DNA of 64,000 nt from Catenovulum maritimum. Its GTDB lineage: Bacteria; Pseudomonadota; Gammaproteobacteria; Enterobacterales; Alteromonadaceae. The notes under the pieces are model-generated. The model ran no database searches. It saw only the letters and a list, made by a program, of their open reading frames with translations, and had not been told where the DNA came from. A program made the position numbers and the translations under genes. The DNA lies in NCBI RefSeq assembly GCF_001050375.1, contig NZ_KQ130500.1, positions 19,358 through 83,357 on the forward strand. The letters run 5' to 3'. Shown here one piece after another: positions 35,399 to 44,500 of this stretch (positions are counted from its first letter, which is position 1; every line of letters begins with the position of its first letter).

Positions 35399-35730
35399 AG
35401 TTCTGTCCTTTGTTTTATTCACCCCCCAGAAATACTGGGGATTAGGGTATTTGTTAAACACAAAACGCTATAACGTTTGGCTAACACCTCTCAATACGTA
35501 ATTAAAAATTATAGGATCAGCTTTAAGTCCTCCCTAGTTTACAAGCTGTGATAGAGATCACATTAATTGGTGATCTGTACATAAATCGCTACTTACACTA
35601 AGCCCTGAAATCTTTCACGCCCAAAGAAAATGACCTAGGGACAGAAAAATGGTAACACACAAATAAAATAATTGACTTACAAAAGAGACAAGTTAAAATT
35701 CATTTTTTTAACAATTAGGATACAAAAAAC
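35399..35730. other. Divergent regulatory region with a CRP site
   Basis: A 330-bp gap without ORFs. It holds a CRP-like site (35547-35562) and a 6-bp hairpin CCCCAG/CTGGGG (35424-35440) in the presumed 5' leader of the CHRD gene, just upstream of its ribosome site. Confidence 0.6.
35547..35562. promoter_or_regulatory. CRP-cAMP binding site
   Basis: TGTGATAGAGATCACA has both perfect half sites TGTGA and TCACA separated by 6 bp, matching the gammaproteobacterial CRP consensus. It lies between two divergent lipoprotein genes, 149 bp and 169 bp from their starts, and could serve either. Confidence 0.75.
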
Positions 35731-36369
35731 ATGTTACCAATAAGGATAATTACTCTATCATTGTCAATATTATTAGGAGCTTGCGCAGCATTTCCGGGTG
35801 ATAAAATAGCTAAAATAGATAAGTTACCTGATGTCAGTCAATACAAAGAAAAACCTAAAGTAGTTGTCGACCTTAAGCTATTTAGGGGTAAGCCTAATGA
35901 CGCTAATGCGATTGAAATAAATCAAGTCCAGCCCGAGTTACAACGTATAGCAACTAAGGTTTTAGACGATTCAAATTTATTCGAAAGTTACACTTACGAT
36001 TTATTTCAACAAGACCAGGCTGATTACGTAGTTAAACTGCATTTTTATAATTATGGTGAGAATGGCGCGGCAGCTGTTATGGGCTTCCTTTCTGGATTTA
36101 CTTTTGGCGTAATTCCTGCGGCAGCAACCGATAAATACACTCTAAAAGCCGAAGTTGCTCAAAATAATCAAAGTATCTATGTAAAAGAAAATCAAGACGA
36201 GCTAACAACTTGGATTGGGATCTGGTTTATTCCAGCTATGGCAAACACACCGCAAAAAGCGATGGATGAAGTATTCACAAATATGATCAAAGATGCTCTA
36301 AATACCATGATCGAAAACAAACAACTGAAATACGCTTTCATCCCTTACCCACTTAGAGTCACTATTTAA
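35731..36369 (+). CDS. Lipoprotein of unknown function, 212 residues
   Basis: A lipobox (LLGAC, Cys18) follows a short signal peptide; AGGA precedes the ATG by 10 nt. The mature protein is an alpha/beta domain with a Gly/Ala-rich hydrophobic stretch at about 112-134 (AAAVMGFLSGFTFGVIPAAA) and a following TDKYTLKAEV strand. No family is certain. A second lipoprotein gene starts 12 bp downstream, so they form an operon. They could form a complex at the membrane; I cannot assign a role. Confidence 0.8.
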   Translation: MLPIRIITLSLSILLGACAAFPGDKIAKIDKLPDVSQYKEKPKVVVDLKLFRGKPNDANAIEINQVQPELQRIATKVLDDSNLFESYTYDLFQQDQADYVVKLHFYNYGENGAAAVMGFLSGFTFGVIPAAATDKYTLKAEVAQNNQSIYVKENQDELTTWIGIWFIPAMANTPQKAMDEVFTNMIKDALNTMIENKQLKYAFIPYPLRVTI

Positions 36370-36381
36370 TAAGGATATACC

Positions 36382-36927
36382 GTGAAAATTAAATTACTAT
36401 TGATTAGCATTTGCTATTTAGTTTTATCTGGCTGCTCAATTGTTGCTCCCTCTTACCAAGCACAAGTTGAAAATGTAAATTTACTAAAAGTAGTAAAAAA
36501 AGATGTTGATGTAAATACTGTAAAAGTTGATAAGAAAAAAAATTCAATCTCATTGAGAGGAACCAAACTCGTTTCCCCTTACGAGGAGTCATATGGTAGA
36601 TACATTGAAACGGCAATTACCGAAGAACTAAAAAAAGCTCAGTTGCACAATCCCCTCTCGCCAAGAAAGTTAAAAGCAACTATTGTTGAAAATGACATAG
36701 ATGCAACAGGGATCAGCACAGGTGAAGGCATTATAAGTGTTGAATTTGTGATCCAAGAAGACGGAAAAAGCTTGTTCAAAAAAACCATTACGGCAAACAG
36801 TAGCTGGGAGTCTTCATTTATGGGGGCTATAGCGATCCAAAATGCGCAAATGTCTTACCCTAAACTAGTTCAACAACTACTAGAAAATTTATATAAAGAC
36901 CAAGATTTTATCTCGAGTCTACAATAA
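36382..36927 (+). CDS. Lipoprotein of unknown function, 181 residues
   Basis: It starts with GTG at 36382, preceded by AAGGA. A signal peptide ends in lipobox VLSGC (Cys18). The mature part has a mixed alpha/beta pattern (YGRYIETAITEELKKAQL, GIISVEFVIQEDGKSLFKKTITANSSWESSF). It is cotranscribed with the lipoprotein at 35731 and followed by a strong terminator. No family recognised. Confidence 0.78.
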   Translation: MKIKLLLISICYLVLSGCSIVAPSYQAQVENVNLLKVVKKDVDVNTVKVDKKKNSISLRGTKLVSPYEESYGRYIETAITEELKKAQLHNPLSPRKLKATIVENDIDATGISTGEGIISVEFVIQEDGKSLFKKTITANSSWESSFMGAIAIQNAQMSYPKLVQQLLENLYKDQDFISSLQ

Positions 36928-36938
36928 ATTTGATAAAA

Positions 36939-36963
36939 AAAGGTCACGTAATCGTGACCTTTT
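36939..36963. terminator. Bidirectional Rho-independent terminator
   Basis: AAAGGTCACG (36939-36948) and CGTGACCTTT (36953-36962) form a perfect 10-bp stem with a TAAT loop, flanked by A and T runs. It serves the lipoprotein pair and the convergent SapC gene. Confidence 0.88.
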
Positions 36964-36992
36964 CAACCTTACCGCCTCGAATAAAGCGTTAA

Positions 36993-37706
36993 CTAAAGCT
37001 TTTCATTCCATTCAACTAATTTCTGTAAATGAATGCCAGATGTTTGCATTAAATAGCAGACTTGCAAAATACCTGATTTATGACACTGTTCTAATGACTC
37101 TCCAGCTAATTTACTAACAGCCTCTTGGCTAAAGCTATATAATCCGTTTAGACTCTGTTTACCCTTACTTGATGATTCATAATCTAGCGTCACTTGCTCT
37201 AACAAGCCAAGGTCATCTGCTTGTTTTAATAACGAGCTAGTAAATTTTGTACCGCCCATTAACTGCGAGAAAGATTGCTGAATCCGTTTAAAATAAGCCG
37301 TCGGTTCGCCTTCTTCAGTAAACACAGCTTCTCCCTTACCAACACATACCTGAGGGCTATCCATATTAATCGCAACCTGCCCTTGGTTATCCATAGAACC
37401 TTCTGGTAAAGCTAGCTGAAACGGTCGTCTTAACACATCTAATGGCAAGTATTTCGCTCGCCATTGACCGTTATCTAAATATAAATTTTCACCAGAGTTT
37501 AGACCCAATAAAGCGCAAAGTTGAAACAGCCCATTATCTGGATTTTTAATAATAAAAATGGGGTATTCATGGCATAAAGTGCTGATTTCAGTTGCCACAA
37601 TATAAGCCGTATTCATTTTGTTTTCAGCGGCTTCGTAATTTTTAGTATCAATACATAAATCACTATGCAATTGAAAGTTAACGATTTGAATATTTTTATC
37701 TGTCAT
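36993..37706 (-). CDS. SapC-family protein
   Basis: This 237-residue soluble protein matches the SapC family (named after a Campylobacter S-layer gene region). Typical phrases are AAENKMNTAYIVATEISTLCHEYPIFIIK, GENLYLDNGQWRAKYLPLDVLRRPFQLALP and ALPEGSMDNQGQVAINMDSP. No signal peptide is visible. It follows the halogenase-like gene by 24 bp on the same strand. SapC, tryptophan-halogenase-like proteins and cupin_8 proteins often accompany TonB receptors in Alteromonadales, Xanthomonadales and Caulobacterales. Its biochemical role is not established. Confidence 0.85.
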   Translation of the reverse strand: MTDKNIQIVNFQLHSDLCIDTKNYEAAENKMNTAYIVATEISTLCHEYPIFIIKNPDNGLFQLCALLGLNSGENLYLDNGQWRAKYLPLDVLRRPFQLALPEGSMDNQGQVAINMDSPQVCVGKGEAVFTEEGEPTAYFKRIQQSFSQLMGGTKFTSSLLKQADDLGLLEQVTLDYESSSKGKQSLNGLYSFSQEAVSKLAGESLEQCHKSGILQVCYLMQTSGIHLQKLVEWNEKL

Positions 37707-37730
37707 TATTTTCTCGGAATTAACTAATTA

Positions 37731-39281
37731 TTATGCTTGCGAGACCATCTTAGCGAGCAATTGTCTATTTGTCGGCATTTGTTTTAAAAATTGACGCATT
37801 TTATGCTGATTTTCTGTTACATGCCGCGCCATATAATCAATTTCTGCAGTACTCAAGCCGAAAGCAACTTGGGTATTAAATTGATTACCATACAAAACAA
37901 ACTGATAATTTGTCGCGCTAAATAGCTCACCAACTACTTCAAAATCATGCGCATTAGGGACTTTGTGTTTAAATAGCTCAAGCATCTGCAATAAAGATTC
38001 AGGAATTGACTCGACAGTCCGATTATCGTGCCAAAATGGGGTATCTCGCTGGCTTAAAACATAATGCAACTTTAAAAAGTTGATCGCATTTTGCCAATGA
38101 TGCCTAAATTTTTTATTAAATCTCTGTTCACTAATTTCCATACAAGTCTTAGTCGGTGGTAACTGATCCGCTATCATTTGAGCAGATAACTCGACTAAAA
38201 TTAAAGCGGATGCTTCTAACGGCTCTAAAAACCCTGCCGATAAACCGACAGCAACACAGTTCTTATGCCAAAATTTTTGTCTATGACCAGGGTTAAACTT
38301 GATCTCTTTTAGTTTAAGATCTTTAGTACTAGAGCCACTTGCTTCTATATAGTGATACAAATCTTCTGTCGCAGTATTCACATCTGTATATTTAGAAGAG
38401 AAAACATGACCAACGCCTCGTCGAGTCGGTAAGGCTATATCCCAAATCCAACCAGCTCGCTGAGCTGTTGATTGAGTAACAGAGCTAATCGAAGCTTGAG
38501 CATCTACGTATTGGACTTGAGTTGCTATCGCTGTATCAGCAAATAAGCAGTCTTTAACGGATATAAAGGGGATGTTTAGTGCTTCACCTAAAAGTAATGC
38601 TTTAAAGCCAGTACAATCAATGAATAAATCCGCCGTTAAGCTTTCATTTTTGCTCGTTAATACAGAATCAATTTCCCCAGTTGGCGTCAAATTAACTCGC
38701 GTGATATCAGCCAATACATGTTTAACACCTAGTTTATCAGTGCAATGCCGAGTCAAGAATTTAGAAAATTTGCCCGCATCCAAATGGTAACCATAATTAA
38801 CCACACTCTGATATGCCTGATTTTCAGGCGTTTTTGGACCTAAACCTGCATTGGCAAGCAAGTCACTAAAACAATACATGGCTGAATATTTATCTGTAAC
38901 TTGTCCTTTGCTTTGCAGATAAAGCCAGTACTCAGCTGTTAAGCCTTCTTTGCTCGCGTGTATATCTTCAAAAGGGTGGTAGTAATAATCCTCACTATCC
39001 GCCCTATCCCATCCGTTAAATTTTGAGCCAAGTTTAAAAGACGCATCACACTCACTAACAAATTCGGCTTCACTAATTCCCAAACTTTGCAATGTTTTAG
39101 GCATAGTCGGCCACGTGCCTTCACCCACGCCTATAGTTGGAATATTTGGCGATTCACAAAGCGTTATCGATAATTGATTCGCTTGAATTTTAGCCTGATG
39201 TCGCGCAGCTAAAATACCCGCGGTTAACCAACCTGCAGTTCCGCCGCCGAGGATCAGAATATCTTGTAAGGGTTTTGCCAT
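37731..39281 (-). CDS. Tryptophan-halogenase-family flavoprotein
   Basis: This 516-residue FAD enzyme has GGGTAGW at residues 12-18, GVGEGTWPTM at 51-60, the conserved Lys (K83 in SFKLGSKFNGW) that delivers halogen in true halogenases, and DCTGFKALLL. The usual WxWxIP motif appears as WIWDIA (278-283), with Ala in place of Pro. These features place it in the Trp_halogenase family, but the cluster context (TonB receptor, SapC) suggests a role tied to nutrient uptake, not halogenated metabolite synthesis. It is preceded by a terminator-like hairpin after the lipoprotein gene upstream. GGTGAG precedes its ATG. Confidence 0.88.
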   Translation of the reverse strand: MAKPLQDILILGGGTAGWLTAGILAARHQAKIQANQLSITLCESPNIPTIGVGEGTWPTMPKTLQSLGISEAEFVSECDASFKLGSKFNGWDRADSEDYYYHPFEDIHASKEGLTAEYWLYLQSKGQVTDKYSAMYCFSDLLANAGLGPKTPENQAYQSVVNYGYHLDAGKFSKFLTRHCTDKLGVKHVLADITRVNLTPTGEIDSVLTSKNESLTADLFIDCTGFKALLLGEALNIPFISVKDCLFADTAIATQVQYVDAQASISSVTQSTAQRAGWIWDIALPTRRGVGHVFSSKYTDVNTATEDLYHYIEASGSSTKDLKLKEIKFNPGHRQKFWHKNCVAVGLSAGFLEPLEASALILVELSAQMIADQLPPTKTCMEISEQRFNKKFRHHWQNAINFLKLHYVLSQRDTPFWHDNRTVESIPESLLQMLELFKHKVPNAHDFEVVGELFSATNYQFVLYGNQFNTQVAFGLSTAEIDYMARHVTENQHKMRQFLKQMPTNRQLLAKMVSQA

Positions 39282-39312
39282 TAACTCACCTATTACACCA
39301 TGCTAGAAACAA

Positions 39313-39338
39313 AAATGCCGCTCAATAGAGCGGCATTT
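39313..39338 (-). terminator. Terminator or attenuator between lipoprotein and halogenase-like genes
   Basis: AAATGCCGCTC (39313-39323) and GAGCGGCATTT (39328-39338) form a perfect 11-bp stem with a 4-nt loop. On the minus strand it is followed by TTTGTTT. It probably ends or attenuates the TonB receptor-lipoprotein transcript. Confidence 0.85.
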
Positions 39339-39370
39339 ACATTAATTGAAAATCAATCTTAAATCATCAA

Positions 39371-41482
39371 CTATGGCGCACTATATAGTCTTAAGTTATC
39401 AATATAGTGCTGTGTGTCCGTACCTGTAAAGGTAATATCTAAAGTCATATTCTCAGCAGACCAGTCAATAGATGCCGATTTCGCCATACGCTCATCAATC
39501 ACTAACTCAGCAGAGCCATCTTCTACATCACCTGACATAGTAATTGATTCAACACCGTTTGTGATATTAACCGTAAATGTGGTGTTGTCATCTGAGTTAA
39601 TATTTTCAACATCAAACTCAACCACATAATGACGATTCATTCTGATTTTGCCAGCTTCAAGTGGCACACTCACAGTCACACCAGAAGCTTCGCCTGTTGT
39701 ATCTACGTATAACTTATTCTCACCTGCCACGTCGCGAATTTCAGCCACACCGCCTGAGCTTGTAATGGATTCATTATTTTCAAATAAACCATAATCACTC
39801 GTTAGTAAATCCAATGATGGATGCATAAATGCACTATAGCGAATCAGACTTAAGTCATCAATGTCATGCTTGCCCTGACCATCATATTTAAGTAAGCCAA
39901 ACCAAAACGGTTTGCCGACATGAGCAGAAAAACTAGCTTCGCTCGCATCAATATATTGCACGTGTTGGTTCCACTCATTCAAGTTAGTATTCTGAAAACG
40001 AGCACCAACCCAAAAACGAGGACCGTCACCAGGACCAGCATAAATTGGTACATATGGGTTGCCATTTGCGCCAACTATTTCTTCAGAACGAATCCAGTAA
40101 GACGTTACATATTTTTCACCCGCTTTTAATTCAGGAATAAAATATTGACCCGGAATACGGTTATCACACCAATTACCTTCTAAACGGAAACCATACGCGC
40201 CCGTTCTAGCTGAGCTTGCTTGAATCGATTTAACTGGACAGCCCCAGTTAGCCCAACCAAAAACAAAGTCATTCGTATTGCTTTCGCCAACTGCTCCCAC
40301 TTTATTCACATCTTCAAAGTCAGCATTAAAGCCCTGAGCGAGTAATAAGTTGTTATCCGCACCGTTAATTGTCAGAGTTAAACGGCGACGGCCATCAGCT
40401 GTGTTGCCTGACTCATCTTCAACTTGGAAACTGAAAACATATTGTTGTGATTCACCTGGCGCTAAATCATCACTATAAATAGCAGGGACGACAGATAAAA
40501 TATTACCCTCAACCGAAACACCTTTAGGTAATTCCGACATACCTTCAACTTGAAGATCTTTAATGCTAATTGCACCGTCGTCATCTTCAGCACCCATAGT
40601 TAGATCAATATCAGTAGGGTTAGTATTTTCTGTAACCGGTAAGGTCAAGAAATAGTCAGTGAAAAATGGTGCGCCTTCAATCTTTTCTACCGCAAGATAG
40701 TTCACTGTAATATTACGAGTAATCGTATTCTTACGATCCGAAATATCATAGCTGTAAGTAAAAGGTACAAACTCACCGCTTGGCACCGCATCTTTAACTG
40801 TTGCAAGATCGACAGTTAAGTTGCTAGTATCTAAGCTAACGTCTAAATCATAGGCGTGAGCGCCTACTTTCTGCCAGTTACTAATGGTTAAATCTTCACC
40901 ATCTAAATCTTCAACGCCCAATAATAAATCGACCATCTCAACGGTAGAAGATTTTGTATAGTTATAGGCTAAGTCGCCTTCTGCTGTTGGCACAGATTCG
41001 TCACCAACAACTGTAATAACAGCTTTTCGCTCTTCAGTTACTAGTTCACCATCCGAAATTTTATAAGTGAAAGTCACTGTGCGTTCATCACCGGCATCTA
41101 GAATCGGTTTCAATTCAGCTGGACGAACGGTAACAACACCATTGTTAATTTCAAAACCTGTCAGATCTTCAGAAGAAGATTGAAGGTCAATAACACTTAA
41201 GAAATCACCATTCGGATCCGTTGCAACAGCAGATAAATCATCAGATGTATCATCTGGTGTGCCATTATCATTAATCCCAGATTTTTCTCCCGCCGCTGTA
41301 CCTAATAAATAAACTTGACGTACTCGCTCGTCTCTTTCATTTACTGTTACAGCAATGTCGCCTGGCTGAGAAGGCGCTAAGTTTTCTTGTGGGAATACAA
41401 TCCCAGAATTATCGTCATCTTGACAACCTGTAAGTGCAGTTAATACAGCACTTACTAATAAAGACTTTTTCATTATATTCAT
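39371..41482 (-). CDS. Lipoprotein with cadherin-like repeats and C-terminal carbohydrate-binding-like domains
   Basis: This 703-residue protein has a lipobox (LTGC, Cys20). Tandem cadherin/Ig-like segments (about 50-370) show patterns such as LSVIDLQSSSEDLTGFEINNG and EGDLAYNYTKSSTVEMVDLL. Two jelly-roll-like domains follow: about 375-545 (FNADFEDVNKVGAVGESN, SYWIRSEEIVG) and 555-703 (INSDDNTTFTVNITNG, ending HYIDNLRLY), which look like carbohydrate-binding modules. It lies 58 bp downstream of the TonB receptor, so it is probably its surface-exposed glycan-binding partner, analogous in position to SusD-type or SGBP proteins but unrelated in sequence. Function is inferred. Confidence 0.75.
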   Translation of the reverse strand: MNIMKKSLLVSAVLTALTGCQDDDNSGIVFPQENLAPSQPGDIAVTVNERDERVRQVYLLGTAAGEKSGINDNGTPDDTSDDLSAVATDPNGDFLSVIDLQSSSEDLTGFEINNGVVTVRPAELKPILDAGDERTVTFTYKISDGELVTEERKAVITVVGDESVPTAEGDLAYNYTKSSTVEMVDLLLGVEDLDGEDLTISNWQKVGAHAYDLDVSLDTSNLTVDLATVKDAVPSGEFVPFTYSYDISDRKNTITRNITVNYLAVEKIEGAPFFTDYFLTLPVTENTNPTDIDLTMGAEDDDGAISIKDLQVEGMSELPKGVSVEGNILSVVPAIYSDDLAPGESQQYVFSFQVEDESGNTADGRRRLTLTINGADNNLLLAQGFNADFEDVNKVGAVGESNTNDFVFGWANWGCPVKSIQASSARTGAYGFRLEGNWCDNRIPGQYFIPELKAGEKYVTSYWIRSEEIVGANGNPYVPIYAGPGDGPRFWVGARFQNTNLNEWNQHVQYIDASEASFSAHVGKPFWFGLLKYDGQGKHDIDDLSLIRYSAFMHPSLDLLTSDYGLFENNESITSSGGVAEIRDVAGENKLYVDTTGEASGVTVSVPLEAGKIRMNRHYVVEFDVENINSDDNTTFTVNITNGVESITMSGDVEDGSAELVIDERMAKSASIDWSAENMTLDITFTGTDTQHYIDNLRLYSAP

Positions 41483-41502
41483 AGTATTACACCATTCAAT
41501 TT

Positions 41503-41530
41503 ATGTAGGCGACCGTCAAATCGCCCACAT
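41503..41530 (-). terminator. Intercistronic hairpin between TonB receptor and lipoprotein genes
   Basis: ATGTAGGCGA (41503-41512) pairs with TCGCCCACAT (41521-41530) with one mismatch. No T tract follows, so it may stabilise the upstream receptor mRNA rather than end it. Confidence 0.45.
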
Positions 41531-41540
41531 TTAATTATTC

Positions 41541-44500
41541 TTAAAAGTTAACTCGAACGCCTAATCTGTATGTTTTACCTACTTTATAATTTACATAGGT
41601 GCGTGATTTAGTCGCATCGCCATCTAGCGGGTTACCTTCGTTGTACATTTGATACTCGTAACCAGCTGCATTGTCAGCGGCTACACGTAATACAGGTAAG
41701 GTACGGCTAGTAAAGTATTGACGGAAGTTGTCATCAGTTAAGTTAACCGCTTGGAAGCTAACTGAAACTGTGTCATTAACTTTATAATTAATTGAAAGAT
41801 CTAAAGAATCACGGCCTTCATTCCATAAAGTACCACTTTTCCAGTTACGACCGCGAAGTGCTGTATTCCAGTCCATTCCGACTAATGAATCAGACGTTCC
41901 ACGATAACTTAAACGAACTGAGTGACCATCTTTTTCCCAGAAACCTGTCATGTTATAGCTATGCTCTGGTGTATCTTCTACAGGGTACTCAACTTCATCA
42001 GCTGAAGTCGTATCATATTTACTGCTTTGATATGTGTAGTTTGCAGATAAACCTAAACCGCTAAATATGCCTGGCAAGAAGTCATAAGTTTGAGAATAAC
42101 CAAGTTCAACACCTGTAATTTTAGCGCCGTCACCGTTCACTCGCTCATTAACCTCAAACGTATCACATAACACGTCTAAGTCATCACTTAAACCAATTGC
42201 ATTATCAGGTCCTGTACCGAATGGATAATCAGCAACCGCTTTTAATCCGAAGCAACCTTCTAAATCAGCGTCGTTTTGGTCTTCAAGCGTAGCTTCCGCT
42301 AATCGGATAGAATTAGGATCTAATTGACCCTCATCTTCTCTAAAATCACGAATATGATATAAACCCGAATTAATAGTTTCAAAGTTAGTCATATTTTTGT
42401 GATATACGGCCACACTTAACATGCCTGTTGGATTGAAATACCACTCCAAAGAAATATCTAAGTTTTTAGAAACTAGTGGGTCCAATTTAGTATTGAACAT
42501 GTCAATTTTACTGCCCACATTTGAATCTGTACCAGACCAATAAGGTGATTGATTTAATTGGAAACCAGGTCTTAATGAATCAATCTCAGGCCGAGTCATA
42601 GTTTTTGACACAGCAAAGCGACCAACTAACTCGTCAGAGAATGCATAGTTTAAATTTAAACTCGGTAATAAATTAGTATACGTATGGCTGTTAGATGCAG
42701 GATATGCTGAAACTGTTTTATCCTGTACTTGATTAGCAGTAAAGCCCGTAGTATCAAACTTGCCTGGCGTAGATGTATTATCAAATGTTATCTGAGCTGC
42801 CGTATCACTTAAGTTACCAAATTCAAAGAAGTGCGTACCACTAATGTCAGCATGACGCCACATTGAGTTCCAATCAACAACAGGCAAGTCTTCTGCACGT
42901 TTACTTAGTTCTGGCCAATCTTGTGGGTAAACAGTTGCTGACGGATCGACACTCTTAATATCAAACCAATCAGCATATTCTTTATCATAGCATGGACCCG
43001 CATCTGGAATTCGAGTCCAAGTAGCTGGATCTGTCCCAGCACTTGTATCCCAACCATAGCCATCAACTCGACCAAATTTTTTCACATATCCTGGCGTGTC
43101 ATCAGTATAATTCGCATCTGGACATGCAGGTAAAGAACGATCTCTTAACTCTTTTAACTTAATCATGTCGAATTCACGAACTAAGTTAGTATCTCTATGT
43201 GTATACCAAACGGCACCTGCTGAGCCTTTAGACTCAACATCTGTGCGAACATAGCGAACACCTAAGTCACCTGTTAAGCGGCCATCCAGTAATTCAAAGT
43301 TAGTTTTAAAATATAAGGCTTGGCTATCGATATTGGTTAAACGTGTCTCAGTATCGTCAACATTAATTACTGTATCTTGAGCACTTAATACTAGGTCACG
43401 AGCTGTTTTAATATCAATTGGAGTTAAACCGTTAGCGACAGGGTCGTCGCCATACCCTAAATTTTCCATGAAATTATCAACCCCTAAACCGCCTGGTTTA
43501 GCAATTAAATCCGCACGGATATCGTTCAGGCCACCTTCTTGAATGATAAAACGTTCACCTGTAATAGGATCTTGGAATACAGCAGTCTGCGTTGCAGAGT
43601 TAAACCTATACTCTTGATTATCAACAAATTTTTCTCTTTCAGCTAATTTTAAGCCAAATTCAAATGATGTAATCGGGCCTAATTCTTTGTACCAATCAAA
43701 ATCTACTTGGAAATTATTAGCTGTATCTTCAACCGTACGACCTTTAGTTTGTATAAATCCTAAGTGAAAGGTTTTAGTGTCAGATGGGTTAAAGCCTGTT
43801 AATACATTCGTATTATCATACCAACCTGGACGAGACACACCTTCGCTATCAGTGTATGGAGCATTAGTGATATTTTCGCCTAAATCACTCACAGTATCGC
43901 CTGCAACTAAACGACATAAGCCGCTTGTACAGTCATAACCAGTCGCAACTATATCAGCGCCTGCTCTGTATAATAATGGGCTATTTATTTGGTTAAAATT
44001 TTGCATATTGGTATATGCATTATTCGGAAGACTGTTAGATTCACTTTTCGAGTGACCTAATTTCACACTCATTTCTAAGTCATCGGTAATAGAGTGTTTA
44101 ACATCTAAAATAGCACTTAAATTAGATTGCTCGTCGCCTCCATCGGAACGAATTACATCACCTTGACCAAAACGGCCTATGTTTTTAGTAATGGTTTTTG
44201 TATCTGTATCAACACTAATCCAATCAGCAAATGGGTCAGTAAACGGGGATTCATACTCATCTCTTTGTGATTCAGCAGAGTAGTTTGGTGTATTTAAATC
44301 GCCTTCAACAAAACCCGCACTAGAACCAAATCGAGTTTTAACTGCATCAAACGTTTTAACATAATCTTGTTCACTGTAAGTTAAATCAAAATTAACTTCT
44401 GTCGCATCACCCGCAAGCCATTGAACGCCTAGGGTTAAGCCTGTTCGGTCTGATTCATTGCGGTGTAATTCATAGAAAGTTTCGTTTTGCGTGATACCAC

